Assembly (NCBI GenBank): GCA_020637295.1
Contig: JACJWF010000013.1
Location: 54,395-118,394, forward strand
Reading direction: 5' to 3'
Source: Acidimicrobiaceae bacterium
GTDB lineage: Bacteria > Actinomycetota > Acidimicrobiia > Acidimicrobiales > Ilumatobacteraceae
Length of the DNA: 64,000 nucleotides
Shown: positions 10,089 to 19,070 of the stretch, one piece after another
How positions within the stretch are numbered: the stretch's first letter is position 1
Layout of the letters: each line of letters starts with the position of its first letter
Notes under the pieces: generated by a model
What the model was told of the DNA's origin: nothing
The model's input: the letters and a program-made list of their open reading frames with translations, nothing else
Database searches by the model: none
Made by a program: the position numbers and the translations under genes

Positions 10089-11081
10089 GTGCGGTTCCAT
10101 CCCTACCATCTGCTCGGCGACACGCCGAACGTCGTCGTCGACGGCTCGGCCACGCCGTCCACCGTCCTCACCCTCTCCCACTGGCCCGGCAGCCCCACAC
10201 CGGAAGGGCTCCAGGACGACCTCTCGGCACAGATCGTCGTGAGGGCCGTCGAGCAGGACGCAGTGCCGCCGGCCGTCGACGCCGTCACCAACAACCACTT
10301 CGACCAGGACGGGCTGGCCGGCGTGGCGCTGCTGACCCTGGGCGACGAGGCCTGGCGACGGCGCGGCCAGTTGGTGGACCTGGCCCGCGCCGGCGACTTC
10401 GGCACGTTCGCCGACCGCGACTCGATGCGGGTGGCGATGGCGCTGGCCGCCTTCGACGACCCGGATCGGTCCCCGCTGGACCGGGCCGTCTTCGCCGGCG
10501 GCTACGAGGCGCAGTGTGGCGCGCTGTACGAGGCGACCTTGCCGAGGGTGCTGGCGATGCTGGACGACCCCGGCACCGTTCGGCAGTGGTGGGAGGACGA
10601 GGACGCCCATCTCGACGCCAGCATGCACGCCATGGCCAGCGGGGCGGCGACAGTGGACGAGGTGCCGGAACTGGATCTCGCCGTGGTCGCCGTACCGGAG
10701 GCCACCGCGACCGGGCTGGCCTCGCGGTTCACGATCACCGGCGCGGCCGCGCTGCATCCGGTGGCGGTGAACATGGCGACGGAGCGGATGCGGGTGCTGG
10801 TGTCGCAGGGCAACCGCCACCGCCTGGAGCTTCGCTACGAGACCTGGGTGATGTACCGGTCACGGCCGCTGATGCCGCGCCCGGACCTGCGCCTGCTGGC
10901 GCCACGGCTGGACGACCTGGAGGGTCGGGCCTGCTGGCACGCCGACGCGCCGGGCGCGCTGACCCCAGCGCTGGAGGCGGACGAGGCGGGCAGCACCCTT
11001 CCGCTGCCGCGGATCCGGGCCGAGGTGGAGGCCTTCCTGCGCACCGCAGCACCGGCGTGGGATCCCTGGTCGCCACGCTGA
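10089..11081 (+). CDS. conserved protein of unknown function (DUF6687-like)
   Basis: A 330-residue cytoplasmic protein, without membrane segments, that I associate with the actinobacterial DUF6687 family; the family name is from memory. Visible features are an N-terminal RFHPYHLLGDTPNVVVDG, a striking NHFDQDGLAGV motif near residue 85 that recalls metal-binding His/Asp motifs of phosphoesterases, and a C-terminal LELRYETWVMYRSRPLMPR. I chose the GTG at 10089 because TAAGGT (10076-10081) lies exactly 7 bases before it, matching other leaderless starts here; an in-frame GTG exists at 10071. It is divergent from the PEP-utilising protein gene. The biochemical role is unknown. Confidence 0.7.
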   Translation: MRFHPYHLLGDTPNVVVDGSATPSTVLTLSHWPGSPTPEGLQDDLSAQIVVRAVEQDAVPPAVDAVTNNHFDQDGLAGVALLTLGDEAWRRRGQLVDLARAGDFGTFADRDSMRVAMALAAFDDPDRSPLDRAVFAGGYEAQCGALYEATLPRVLAMLDDPGTVRQWWEDEDAHLDASMHAMASGAATVDEVPELDLAVVAVPEATATGLASRFTITGAAALHPVAVNMATERMRVLVSQGNRHRLELRYETWVMYRSRPLMPRPDLRLLAPRLDDLEGRACWHADAPGALTPALEADEAGSTLPLPRIRAEVEAFLRTAAPAWDPWSPR

Positions 11082-11145
11082 CGTGTGACGGGCGGCCTCC
11101 CCGCCCGGGTGGCGGCAGCACGTGTCCGCTGCGATCATGCAGGGC

Positions 11146-12756
11146 ATGACCGCACTCCCCGACTGCCGCTGGGCCGCGTTCACCGAGGATGGGCCCTGGG
11201 CGCTGCCCGAGCCGGACGGGCCGGACGGCGGTGGCATCCGCTGGCTGGGCCTGGCCGAGGCGCTGCGGGCCGCCGCCCGCGCAGAGGTGCCGGTGCTCAC
11301 CAAGGCGTCGAAGGTGCCACCCGGCCGCCGGGTGGTGCGCGTCACGGCCACGCTCGGACGAGCCGTGGTGCCCTGGCTCTGGCGGGCCCGTCGCGGGCGG
11401 TACGCCGGCCCGGAGGCCAGCAGGGCGGAGGTGTCGCGCCGGCTGCGCGAGGCCGCCGAGGCGCTCGGCCCCACCTACATCAAGCTCGGCCAGATCATCT
11501 CCAGCGGCGAGGGCTTGTTCCCCACCGAACTGGTGGCAGAGTTCAAGAAGTGCCGCGACCAGGTGCCGGCCGAGCCGTTCGAGGTGGTCCGCACGGTCGT
11601 CGAGGGCGACCTCGGCGCCCGCCTGGAGGACGTGTTCTCCTCGTTCGAGCCCACCCCGCTAGCCGCCGCGTCCATCGCCCAGGTCCACGCCGCCGTGCTG
11701 CGCTCCGGAGAAGAGGTCGTGGTCAAGGTCCAGCGGCCGTCGGTGGCCGCCCATGTCCGCAACGACCTACGGGTGATGGCCTGGCTGGCCCCCTTCCTCG
11801 TCGGGCGGATCCCCATCTCCTCTCTCGCCAACCCGCCCGCGCTGGTCGAGCTCTTCGCCGAAACGATCGTCGAGGAGCTGGACTTCCGCATGGAAGCCGC
11901 CAACATGGTGGACATCGCCACCATGCTGCGCGAGCTGGGCAACCAGGGGTACGTGGTGCCCCGCCCCCACCCCCGGCTGGTCACCCGCCGGGTGCTGGTG
12001 ATGCAGCGGGTGCACGGGTTCAACTTCGACGACGTGGCCGGCATGAAGGACGCCGGGGTGGACACCCACGAGGTGGTCCGCACGGCGATGGTCGCCCTCA
12101 TGGAGGGGGCGATGGTCTACGGCGTGTTCCACGGTGACCTGCACGGCGGCAACCTGTTCGTCCTGCCGGACGGGCGCACCGCGCTGCTGGACTTCGGCAT
12201 CGTCGGCCGGCTCACGGGCGAGCGGCGGCTGGCCTTCCTGCGGATGATGGTGGCCGGGACCACCAACGACGTGCGCGGCCAGATGGCCGCGATGCGGGAT
12301 CTGGGGGCCCTGCCGGCCGATACCGACCTGGAGGCCGTGATCCGCGACCTCCGCCTGGACCAGGCGACCGTCGACCCCACGACGCTGAGCGGGGAGGAGC
12401 TCGTGGCCGAGGTGCAGCGGGTGGTGAAGGCCCTGCTCGGCTACGGCGCCCGGATGCCCAAGGAGCTGATGCTCTACGTGAAGAACATGGTGTTCCTCGA
12501 CGGGGCGATGGCCCGGCTCGCCCCCGACCTGGATCTGCTGGCCGAGATCGCCAAGATCTCGATGCAGTTCGCCGAACGCCATGGCGAGCGGCTGGGGCGC
12601 GAGCTGGGCATCGACCACACCACGGTGGAGCTCAACATGGACTCGGTGAAGGCGTCGTTCGGGGTCAGCAACGACACGGACTCGCTCACCTACCGCGAGC
12701 TCCAGGCCCGGCGGGAGCTGATCCAGAAGCGCATGCGCGACCACGTCGCCCGCTAG
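11146..12756 (+). CDS. ABC1/AarF/UbiB family atypical kinase
   Basis: A protein of about 536 residues with the UbiB-family signatures: the KxGQ motif in GPTYIKLGQIISS, the alanine-rich nucleotide loop PLAAASIAQVH, the ATP-binding lysine in VVVKVQRP, the catalytic GVFHGDLHGGN, and DFG in ALLDFGIVG. UbiB/ADCK proteins are atypical kinases or ATPases linked to isoprenoid-quinone or lipid biology. The C-terminus lacks the two clear membrane helices of proteobacterial UbiB. An ATG at 11146 preceded by GATCAT and 7 bases is preferred; upstream in-frame GTG (11122) and ATG (11137) are alternatives. The stop codon TAG touches a strong palindrome that separates it from nucS. Confidence 0.85.
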   Translation: MTALPDCRWAAFTEDGPWALPEPDGPDGGGIRWLGLAEALRAAARAEVPVLTKASKVPPGRRVVRVTATLGRAVVPWLWRARRGRYAGPEASRAEVSRRLREAAEALGPTYIKLGQIISSGEGLFPTELVAEFKKCRDQVPAEPFEVVRTVVEGDLGARLEDVFSSFEPTPLAAASIAQVHAAVLRSGEEVVVKVQRPSVAAHVRNDLRVMAWLAPFLVGRIPISSLANPPALVELFAETIVEELDFRMEAANMVDIATMLRELGNQGYVVPRPHPRLVTRRVLVMQRVHGFNFDDVAGMKDAGVDTHEVVRTAMVALMEGAMVYGVFHGDLHGGNLFVLPDGRTALLDFGIVGRLTGERRLAFLRMMVAGTTNDVRGQMAAMRDLGALPADTDLEAVIRDLRLDQATVDPTTLSGEELVAEVQRVVKALLGYGARMPKELMLYVKNMVFLDGAMARLAPDLDLLAEIAKISMQFAERHGERLGRELGIDHTTVELNMDSVKASFGVSNDTDSLTYRELQARRELIQKRMRDHVAR

Positions 12757-12799
12757 TCGGAGGGTTTCCGGTACGCCTCCGAGTACGAAACCCTCCGAC
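12756..12799. repeat. perfect 13-bp-arm palindrome between the UbiB-like gene and nucS
   Basis: The arms GTCGGAGGGTTTC (12756-12768) and GAAACCCTCCGAC (12787-12799) are perfect reverse complements separated by 18 bases. The centre also carries two GTAC tetramers. The left arm starts in the stop codon of the upstream gene and the right arm ends 4 bases before the TACCGT -10 of nucS. It could serve as a terminator-like hairpin for the upstream mRNA, and as DNA it covers the place where the nucS -35 region would lie. Its sequence differs from the palindromes at 2937-3045 and 34736-34874. Confidence 0.8.
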
Positions 12800-12816
12800 C
12801 CGCTACCGTCGCAGGG

Positions 12817-13476
12817 ATGCGTCTGGTGATCGCCCGCTGCTCCGTCGACTACGCCGGCCGGCTGGACGCACACCTCCCCGAAGCCACCCGCCTGGTGATG
12901 GTGAAGGCCGACGGGTGTGTGGCCATCCACGCCGACGGCGGCGCCTACAAGCCGCTGAACTGGATGAACGCGCCCAACACCCTGACGGACAACGGCGACC
13001 ACTGGGTGGTGGTCAACCCGAAGGGCGAGCAGCTCACGATTCACCTGCACGAGGTGTTGGCGGACTCCAGCCATGAGCTGGGCGAGGACCCCGGCCTGCA
13101 GAAGGACGGCGTGGAGGCCCACCTGCAGGAGCTGCTGGCGGCCAACCCGCACACCATCGAGGACGGGCTGACCCTGGTGCGCCGCGAGTACCAGACGGCA
13201 ATCGGGCCGATCGACCTCGTCTGCCGCGATCCACAGGGTCAGGTGGTGGCGATCGAGGTGAAGCGGCGCGGCGAGATCGACGGCGTGGAGCAGCTCACCC
13301 GCTACATCGAGCGCCTGCACCTGGACTCCTCACTCGGCGCGGTGCGCGGCGTGTTCGTCGCCCAAGTGGTGAAACCCCAGGCCCGGGTGCTGGCGGAAGC
13401 CCGTGGCTACCGTGTCGTGGAGGTCGACTACGACGAGCTGCGCGGCATGCGTCCGGACGACCTGCGGCTCTTCTGA
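12817..13476 (+). CDS. nucS: mismatch-specific endonuclease NucS/EndoMS
   Basis: A 219-residue protein. The N-terminal DNA-binding and dimerisation domain begins MRLVIARCSVDYAGRL and includes the family hallmark YKPLNWMNAPNTL. The C-terminal PD-(D/E)XK nuclease has D133 (GPIDLVC) and E147-x-K149 (VAIEVKRR). The C-terminus DDLRLF looks like the sliding-clamp-binding tail reported for actinobacterial and archaeal homologues. NucS cuts both strands at G-T, T-T and G-G mismatches and replaces MutS/MutL in most actinobacteria. TACCGT (12804-12809) lies exactly 7 bases before the ATG, consistent with a leaderless transcript starting just after the palindrome. Confidence 0.93.
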   Translation: MRLVIARCSVDYAGRLDAHLPEATRLVMVKADGCVAIHADGGAYKPLNWMNAPNTLTDNGDHWVVVNPKGEQLTIHLHEVLADSSHELGEDPGLQKDGVEAHLQELLAANPHTIEDGLTLVRREYQTAIGPIDLVCRDPQGQVVAIEVKRRGEIDGVEQLTRYIERLHLDSSLGAVRGVFVAQVVKPQARVLAEARGYRVVEVDYDELRGMRPDDLRLF

Positions 13477-13504
13477 CCGCATACCCAGCGGTAGCGTTGG
13501 CCCC

Positions 13505-14563
13505 ATGCGGGCGATCAACGGCGTTGTGCAGCACTACGCATGGGGCGACCGCACGTTCATCCCTGCCCTGCTCGGGGTGCCCGCGGACGGCCGGCCGTGG
13601 GCGGAGCTGTGGCTCGGCACCCATCCCGGCGGCCCGGCCACCCTGGCGGACGGCCACTCCCTCACTGCCGTGGCGCAGGAGCTGCCGTACCTGCTGAAGG
13701 TGCTGGCCGCCGCCGAGCCGCTCTCCCTGCAGACCCACCCGGACGCCGCCACCGCCGCGGCCGGCTACGCCCGGGAGGACGCCGCCGGCATCCCCCTGCA
13801 CGCGCCCCACCGCATCTACCGCGACGGCTCGGCCAAGCCGGAGCTGCTGTGCGCACTCACCCCGTTCGACGCATTGTGCGGCTTCCGCCCGGTGGACCAG
13901 AGCCTGCGCCTGCTGGACTGGCTGGACGCGCCCGAGTTGGCTGCCTTCCTCCGCCTCCACGGGCTCGGTGCCACCGTCACCGCCCTGTACCTGCGCCGGC
14001 TGGACATCGCACCGGTGATCGCGGCGTGCGACGGCCACTCGTCCATCGAGGCCCAACTGGTTGCCGGCCTGGCGGCGAAGTACCCGGACGACCCGAGCGT
14101 TATCGTCACCCTGCTGCTCAACCGGGTGACCCTGCAGCCCGGCGACGCCATCTTCCTCGGCCCCGGCAACCTGCACGCCTACCTCCACGGTGCCGGCGTG
14201 GAGGTGATGGGCGCCAGCGACAACGTGGTGCGCGGCGGGATGACGCCCAAGCACATGGACGTGGAGGAACTGCTGACGGTGATGCGCATCGAGCCGCTGG
14301 CGGACCCGGTCGTCCGGCCGGTCGAAGAGAGTCCCGGTCGGTGGCGGTACCCGACGGTCGATGCACCGTTCGAGCTGTGGCGCTTCGACACACCTGCCGA
14401 TGAGGTGCTGCACCACACGGCCAACTCGCGAGAGCTGCTGATCTGCACGAGCGGCGACGCCGACGCCCTCGCGCACGGCCACGCGGCCTACCTGGCGCCC
14501 GGCGAGAGCGTGCGGGTGGAAGGCGAGAGCACCGTCTTCATGGTGACCGAGCCGCGCCGCTGA
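13505..14563 (+). CDS. manA: mannose-6-phosphate isomerase, class I
   Basis: A 352-residue type I phosphomannose isomerase, a zinc enzyme that interconverts mannose-6-phosphate and fructose-6-phosphate and feeds GDP-mannose and glycan synthesis. Family signatures are INGVVQHYAWGD, AELWLGTHPGGPA, the metal-site EPLSLQTHPD, KPELLCALTPFDALCGFRP, and the catalytic region NLHAYLHGAGVEVMGASDN. The length is slightly short of the E. coli enzyme but typical for actinobacteria. TAGCGT (13492-13497) and exactly 7 bases precede the ATG, a leaderless arrangement. It converges on the nucleoside phosphorylase gene 14 bases away. Confidence 0.93.
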   Translation: MRAINGVVQHYAWGDRTFIPALLGVPADGRPWAELWLGTHPGGPATLADGHSLTAVAQELPYLLKVLAAAEPLSLQTHPDAATAAAGYAREDAAGIPLHAPHRIYRDGSAKPELLCALTPFDALCGFRPVDQSLRLLDWLDAPELAAFLRLHGLGATVTALYLRRLDIAPVIAACDGHSSIEAQLVAGLAAKYPDDPSVIVTLLLNRVTLQPGDAIFLGPGNLHAYLHGAGVEVMGASDNVVRGGMTPKHMDVEELLTVMRIEPLADPVVRPVEESPGRWRYPTVDAPFELWRFDTPADEVLHHTANSRELLICTSGDADALAHGHAAYLAPGESVRVEGESTVFMVTEPRR

Positions 14564-14577
14564 GGCCGGCACCCCGC

Positions 14578-15336
14578 TCAGAGGCGGATGACGGCGTCCA
14601 GTGCGAGATCCAGCAGGCGGTCGCGCACGCCCTGGTGCTGATCCCAGTGGCGATGGTCCCACTCGGCCGCGCTGACGTCGTCGCCGGCGTAGAGCAGTTG
14701 GGCGTAGGAGGCGCCGCGGAACGAGGCACACGCGAACATCGCCGCGACCTCCATGTCCACCGCCAGGCAGCCTTGCTCGCGCCGGCGGGCCACCTTGGCG
14801 GCGGTCTCGCGGAAGAAGGCATCCGTCGTCCACACCAGGCCGCGGTCGTGGGGTACGCCGGCGCCGGTGAGCGTGTCGTCGATGGCCGCCAGTGCCCGGG
14901 GGTGCGGGGCGACCTCTGCGTCCGCCGGCGCGTAGTGGTAGCTGGTCCCCTCGTCGCGCACGGCGCCGGTGGGCACGATGACGTGGCCCACGTCGAACCC
15001 GGGCTGGACGATGCCGGCCCCGCCGCAGCCGATGATGTGGGTGGCCCCGAGCGCGATGGTGACCTCCAACGAGGTGACCGCTGCGGGGGCACCGACCCCG
15101 GGCGACACCAGCGCCACCGGCACGCCGTGATGGTCGATGACACAGATGGGGTGATCGCCGTGCTCGAACGGCACATGGTGCACGGGTTCGAGATCCAGCG
15201 TGCGCTCGCGGACCACATTGCCGAACCAGCACATGACGGCGTGGCGGGGGAAGCCCAGACGGGGCCGGTGGATCGACGGGTTGATCACCGCCTCCGGCGA
15301 CGGGTCGAACTCGAAGAGGGGGACGTGCAGGCTCAT
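14578..15336 (-). CDS. nucleoside phosphorylase (PNP/UDP family)
   Basis: A 252-residue enzyme of the purine-nucleoside/uridine phosphorylase family. Visible signatures are VALVSPGVGAPAAVTSLEV (phosphate-binding loop), ATHIIGCGGAGIVQPGFDVG, and the base/ribose-binding CLAVDMEVAAMFACASFRG with its VDMExA motif. These enzymes cleave nucleosides with phosphate to the free base and ribose-1-phosphate. Whether the substrate is uridine or a purine nucleoside cannot be decided. It starts 7 bases downstream of the ispG stop and is probably the last gene of the long minus-strand run beginning at rpsB. Confidence 0.82.
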   Translation of the reverse strand: MSLHVPLFEFDPSPEAVINPSIHRPRLGFPRHAVMCWFGNVVRERTLDLEPVHHVPFEHGDHPICVIDHHGVPVALVSPGVGAPAAVTSLEVTIALGATHIIGCGGAGIVQPGFDVGHVIVPTGAVRDEGTSYHYAPADAEVAPHPRALAAIDDTLTGAGVPHDRGLVWTTDAFFRETAAKVARRREQGCLAVDMEVAAMFACASFRGASYAQLLYAGDDVSAAEWDHRHWDQHQGVRDRLLDLALDAVIRL

Positions 15337-15343
15337 CGCCGCC

Positions 15344-16561
15344 TCAGCCGCCGCTGACCGTGCGGCGGATCTCGACGATCTTCTCCTGGGCGTGGTTGGC
15401 GTCCAGGCCCTTCTCGTCCAGCAGCGCGCCGCGGTCCTTCGCGGCCTCACGCTCCGCCAGGGTGGTGTCCGCCCGGGCGATCGCCGCGTCCACGCCGTGC
15501 TCGTTGATGAACTCGGCCCACTCCACCAGGGCTTCCACCATGTCCTCTTCCTTCACCACGGCCACGTTGCGGCCCTTGACGAAGAGGTGGCCGCGCTTGT
15601 TGCCGGCGGCGATCCCGAGGTCGGCTTCCCGGGCCTCGCCCGGCCCGTTGACCACGCAGCCCATGACGGCCACCTGCAGCGGCAGCTTGCGCTCGCCGAA
15701 CGCCTGCATCGCCCTGTTGGCCACGTCGATGACGTCCACCTCGGCACGCCCACAAGACGGGCAGGCGATGAGGTCGACGTTCTTGCGCTCCCGCAGGCCG
15801 AGTGCCTCCAGCAGCTGGCGGCCGGCGCGGGCTTCCTCCACCGGATCGGCGGTGAGGCTGTAGCGGATGGTGTCGCCGATCCCCTCCAGCAGCAGCGTGG
15901 CGATGCCGGCGGTGGCCTTCAGCAACCCCTGCGGCAGCGGCCCAGCCTCGGTGACCCCGAGGTGCAGCGGGGCGTCGGTGACGTCGGCCAGCATCCGGTA
16001 GGCGTCCACCATCAGCGGCACGTTCGACGCCTTGACGCTGATCTTGTAGTCGGTGAAGCCGACCTCGTCGAAGTAGGCGATCTCCTGCATCGCGCTCTCC
16101 ACCATCGCCCCAGCGGTGAGCCCGCCGTACTTGTCGTAGAGCGCGGGGTCCAGCGAGCCGCCGTTGACCCCGATGCGGATCGGCAGGCCGCGGTCCTTGG
16201 CCTCGGCCGCCACGGCCTTGATGTGCTCCGGCCGGCGGATGTTGCCCGGGTTGAGCCGCAGGCCGTGCACCCCGGCCTCCATGGCCGCCAGCGCCATCTT
16301 GTACTGGTGGTGGATGTCGGCGATCACCGGGATCGGCGAGCGGGGCACGATCTGGGCCAGGCCCTCGGCGGCCTCGGCCTCGTTGCACGTGCAGCGGACG
16401 ATGTCGCAGCCGGCGGCCGCCAGCGCGTAGATCTGCTGCAGGGTGCCCTCGACGTCCGCCGTCTTGGTGGTGGTCATCGACTGCACCGTGATGGGCGTGC
16501 CTCCGCCGATCGGCACCTTGCCGACGTGGAGGGTCCGGGTCTGGCGGCGTTCGAAGCTCAC
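15344..16561 (-). CDS. ispG: 4-hydroxy-3-methylbut-2-en-1-yl diphosphate synthase (flavodoxin), IspG
   Basis: A protein of about 405 residues catalysing the [4Fe-4S]-dependent reductive step from MEcPP to HMBPP in the MEP isoprenoid pathway. The TIM-barrel half has GGGTPITVQSMTTTKTADVEG and LRLNPGNI; the C-terminal half holds the cluster cysteines in CPSCGRAEVD and CVVNGPGEAREADLG. I prefer the GTG at 16561, which has CACACT and 7 bases upstream; a GTG two codons earlier (16567) is possible. With dxr and rseP just upstream it forms the dxr-rseP-ispG cluster common in actinobacteria, although the 43-base gap to rseP allows its own promoter. Confidence 0.94.
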   Translation of the reverse strand: MSFERRQTRTLHVGKVPIGGGTPITVQSMTTTKTADVEGTLQQIYALAAAGCDIVRCTCNEAEAAEGLAQIVPRSPIPVIADIHHQYKMALAAMEAGVHGLRLNPGNIRRPEHIKAVAAEAKDRGLPIRIGVNGGSLDPALYDKYGGLTAGAMVESAMQEIAYFDEVGFTDYKISVKASNVPLMVDAYRMLADVTDAPLHLGVTEAGPLPQGLLKATAGIATLLLEGIGDTIRYSLTADPVEEARAGRQLLEALGLRERKNVDLIACPSCGRAEVDVIDVANRAMQAFGERKLPLQVAVMGCVVNGPGEAREADLGIAAGNKRGHLFVKGRNVAVVKEEDMVEALVEWAEFINEHGVDAAIARADTTLAEREAAKDRGALLDEKGLDANHAQEKIVEIRRTVSGG

Positions 16562-16604
16562 GGCCACCAGTGTGCCAAGAACCCGGCCCGATGATGTGCC
16601 GCGA

Positions 16605-17873
16605 TCAGCCGCCGCCGGCGGTGTCCAGGTACAGGCCGGTGAGGAACATGAAGGCCAGCAGCATGATGCACACCGCCGCCACCGGCATCAGCTTGGCGAC
16701 GTCTGCGTAGTACCGCCGGCCCTTGCGGCTGCGCAGGCGCTCGTAGGTGGCGATGGCCGCATGCCCGCCGTCCAGCGGCAGCAGCGGGAACATGTTGAAC
16801 ACGCCGATGGACAGGTTGACGAGCGCCAGGAAGCCGAGCATGCCGGCCCAGCCGTCGTAGTGGCCGACGTCGTCGGACAGCTTGGCCGCGCCCACCACCG
16901 TGCCGGGCCGGCTGGTGACGTCGGTGTTCGTGCCAACGAGGTGACCCCACACGTTGACCGGGTTGATCACCTTGGCGACCCCGACCACCGCCTGGCCCAT
17001 CCCGACGAACAGGTCCTGCGTGCCCTCGCCGAACGCCTCCACCACCGAGTTCAGCGGCAGGCGCTCTTCGGAGGAACTGCGCACGCCGAGGAAGCCCTGC
17101 ACCTTGTCCGTGACGTCGGGGTGCTGCACCAACGTGGCGGACAGGGCCAGCTCGGTGCCGTCGCGCAGCACCGTGAACTCGTGCGTCGTGCCGGGCTCGG
17201 CGGCGCCGAGCAACTCGGTGAACGCGTCGCGGTCCGCCACGGCGGTGCCGTCCACGCTGAGCACGATGTCGCCGCCCTCGAAGCCGGCGTCCGCAGCCGG
17301 GCTGTCAACCACCACCTCGCCGATCGTCACCCGTCCGCTCTCGCGCACCTGGCCCCACACCGCATAGACCGACGTGATCAGGATGACGGCCAGCAGCAGG
17401 TGCATCACCGACCCGGCGGTGATCACCCACATCCGCTTCGGGTAGCTGCCCTGGCGGTAGGTGACGTCCTCGTCCGCCGGATCCACCTCGTCCATGTTGG
17501 TCATGCCGACGATCTTCACGAACCCGCCCAGTGGCAGCGCCCGCAGGCCGTACTCGATGCCGTTGCGGTGGAAGCTCCACACCCGCGGCCCGAAGCCGAC
17601 GAAGAACTGGGTGACCTTCATGCCGCTGCGCCGGGCCGTCCAGAAGTGGCCGAACTCGTGGAGGATGACCGACAGCACCAGCCCCACGACGAAGACCAGC
17701 GTCCAGGGGCTGACCATCGCCAGCACGACGAACAGGCCGATCCAGGCGGCGATGCCGAGCACCATCGTCATCGGCTCGGGTTGCTCGGGGTCGCCCTCGC
17801 GCTGGGTGCCGCCGGAGACGACTTCGACCTTCATCCGGTCGAAGCGGGTGGGTTCGGTCCGGGTTTCGGTCAT
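16605..17873 (-). CDS. rseP: RIP metalloprotease, site-2 protease (RseP/Rip1 family)
   Basis: A 422-residue M50 intramembrane zinc protease. The catalytic HExxH is in ILHEFGHFWTARRSG within the first membrane segments, and the third ligand is in MFPLLPLDGGH near the C-terminus. A single PDZ domain lies between (about residues 165-250: AAGFEGGDIVLSVDGTAV as DAGFEGGDIVLSVDGTAV). Related enzymes cleave anti-sigma factors and signal-peptide remnants in the membrane. The ATG overlaps the dxr stop as ATGA, so translation is probably coupled. An in-frame ATG 13 codons later (MKVEVVSGG) is possible. The N-terminal about 25 residues before the first helix are longer than in E. coli RseP. Confidence 0.9.
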   Translation of the reverse strand: MTETRTEPTRFDRMKVEVVSGGTQREGDPEQPEPMTMVLGIAAWIGLFVVLAMVSPWTLVFVVGLVLSVILHEFGHFWTARRSGMKVTQFFVGFGPRVWSFHRNGIEYGLRALPLGGFVKIVGMTNMDEVDPADEDVTYRQGSYPKRMWVITAGSVMHLLLAVILITSVYAVWGQVRESGRVTIGEVVVDSPAADAGFEGGDIVLSVDGTAVADRDAFTELLGAAEPGTTHEFTVLRDGTELALSATLVQHPDVTDKVQGFLGVRSSSEERLPLNSVVEAFGEGTQDLFVGMGQAVVGVAKVINPVNVWGHLVGTNTDVTSRPGTVVGAAKLSDDVGHYDGWAGMLGFLALVNLSIGVFNMFPLLPLDGGHAAIATYERLRSRKGRRYYADVAKLMPVAAVCIMLLAFMFLTGLYLDTAGGG

Positions 17874-19027
17874 GCGGGTAGTACCTCCTCGGCCACCTGC
17901 CGGGCGCGGGTGTCGGCGGCGACGATGTCGTCGACGGTGTGATCGGCAGAACGCTCGTAGCGCTCCAGAGATTCCGCGTTGCACTCGGCGATCTGCCGCC
18001 ACGTGATCCGCCCGGCGAGGAATGCGTCCACGGCCACCTCGTTGGCGGCGCTCAGCCATGCCGGTGCGGTGCCGCCCACCCGGCCGGCCTCGTAGGCCAG
18101 CGTGAGGCAGCGGAACGTCGCCGTGTCGGGCAGCTCGAAGTCCAGGCGGCTCGTGCGCGTCCAGTCGATGCGCCCGAACGGCGTGGCGACGCGGGCGGGA
18201 TAGGCCAGCGCGTAGCCGATGGGCAGGCGCATGTCCGGCATGGACAGCTGGGCGATGGTGCTGCCGTCGTGAAACTCCACCATCGAATGCACGACGCTCT
18301 GCGGATGGACCACGACCTCGATGCGGTCGTAGCCGATGCCGAACAACTCGTGCGCCTCGATGACCTCCAGGCCCTTGTTCATGAGGGTGCTGGAGTCGAT
18401 GGTGATCTTCGGGCCCATGCTCCAGGTCGGGTGGGCGAGCGCCTGCTCCACCGTGACGGTCGCCAGGTCGTCGGCGGTGCGGCCACGGAACGGCCCGCCG
18501 CTGGCGGTCAGCACCAGCCGGGCGACCTCCGGGTTCCCCGGCTCGTCGCCGTGCAGCGAGGAGCGCAGGCACTGGTGGATGGCGCAGTGCTCGCTGTCCA
18601 CCGGCACGAGCTCCGCACCCGGCGTGGCCCGCAGCGGCTGCACCACCGGGCCGGCGGCGATCAGGCTCTCCTTGTTGGCCAGGGCCAGCCGCTTCCCCGC
18701 CCGCAGCGTGCCGACGGTGACCGGCAGCCCGGCGAACCCGACCACAGCGTTGACCACCACGTCGGCAGGCTCCACCAGATCGGCCATGTCGGCGACGACG
18801 GTGGCCCAGGGAAGGCGGTCGGCGACCTCGGCCCGGCGCGCCGGGTCGGCGACGGCGACGACCTTCGGGCGGAACTCCTCCGCCTGGGCGATGAGTACGT
18901 CCGTGGACGAGCCGACACCCAGCGCGACGACCTCGTAGCGCTGCGGCCCTTCGGCGCGCACGACGTCCAGCGTCTGGGTGCCGATCGAGCCGGAGGACCC
19001 GGCAATTGCGACGCGGACGGCACTCAT
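17870..19027 (-). CDS. dxr: 1-deoxy-D-xylulose-5-phosphate reductoisomerase
   Basis: A 385-residue enzyme converting DXP to MEP with NADPH, the committed step of the MEP pathway. The NADPH-binding N-terminus reads RVAIAGSSGSIGTQTLDVV. The substrate and metal site is marked by LALANKESLIAAG, PVDSEHCAIHQCL, LTASGGPFRG and TIDSSTLMNKGLEVIEAHELF, and the C-terminal domain by AANEVAVDAFLAG. The length is typical. It lies between cdsA (43-base gap) and rseP (4-base ATGA overlap). CAGACT stands 8 bases before the ATG as a possible internal promoter element. Confidence 0.95.
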   Translation of the reverse strand: MSAVRVAIAGSSGSIGTQTLDVVRAEGPQRYEVVALGVGSSTDVLIAQAEEFRPKVVAVADPARRAEVADRLPWATVVADMADLVEPADVVVNAVVGFAGLPVTVGTLRAGKRLALANKESLIAAGPVVQPLRATPGAELVPVDSEHCAIHQCLRSSLHGDEPGNPEVARLVLTASGGPFRGRTADDLATVTVEQALAHPTWSMGPKITIDSSTLMNKGLEVIEAHELFGIGYDRIEVVVHPQSVVHSMVEFHDGSTIAQLSMPDMRLPIGYALAYPARVATPFGRIDWTRTSRLDFELPDTATFRCLTLAYEAGRVGGTAPAWLSAANEVAVDAFLAGRITWRQIAECNAESLERYERSADHTVDDIVAADTRARQVAEEVLPA

Positions 19028-19070
19028 GGACGGCCAGTCTGCCAGCAGGCTGCAGCGAGCGGGCGGCGGC

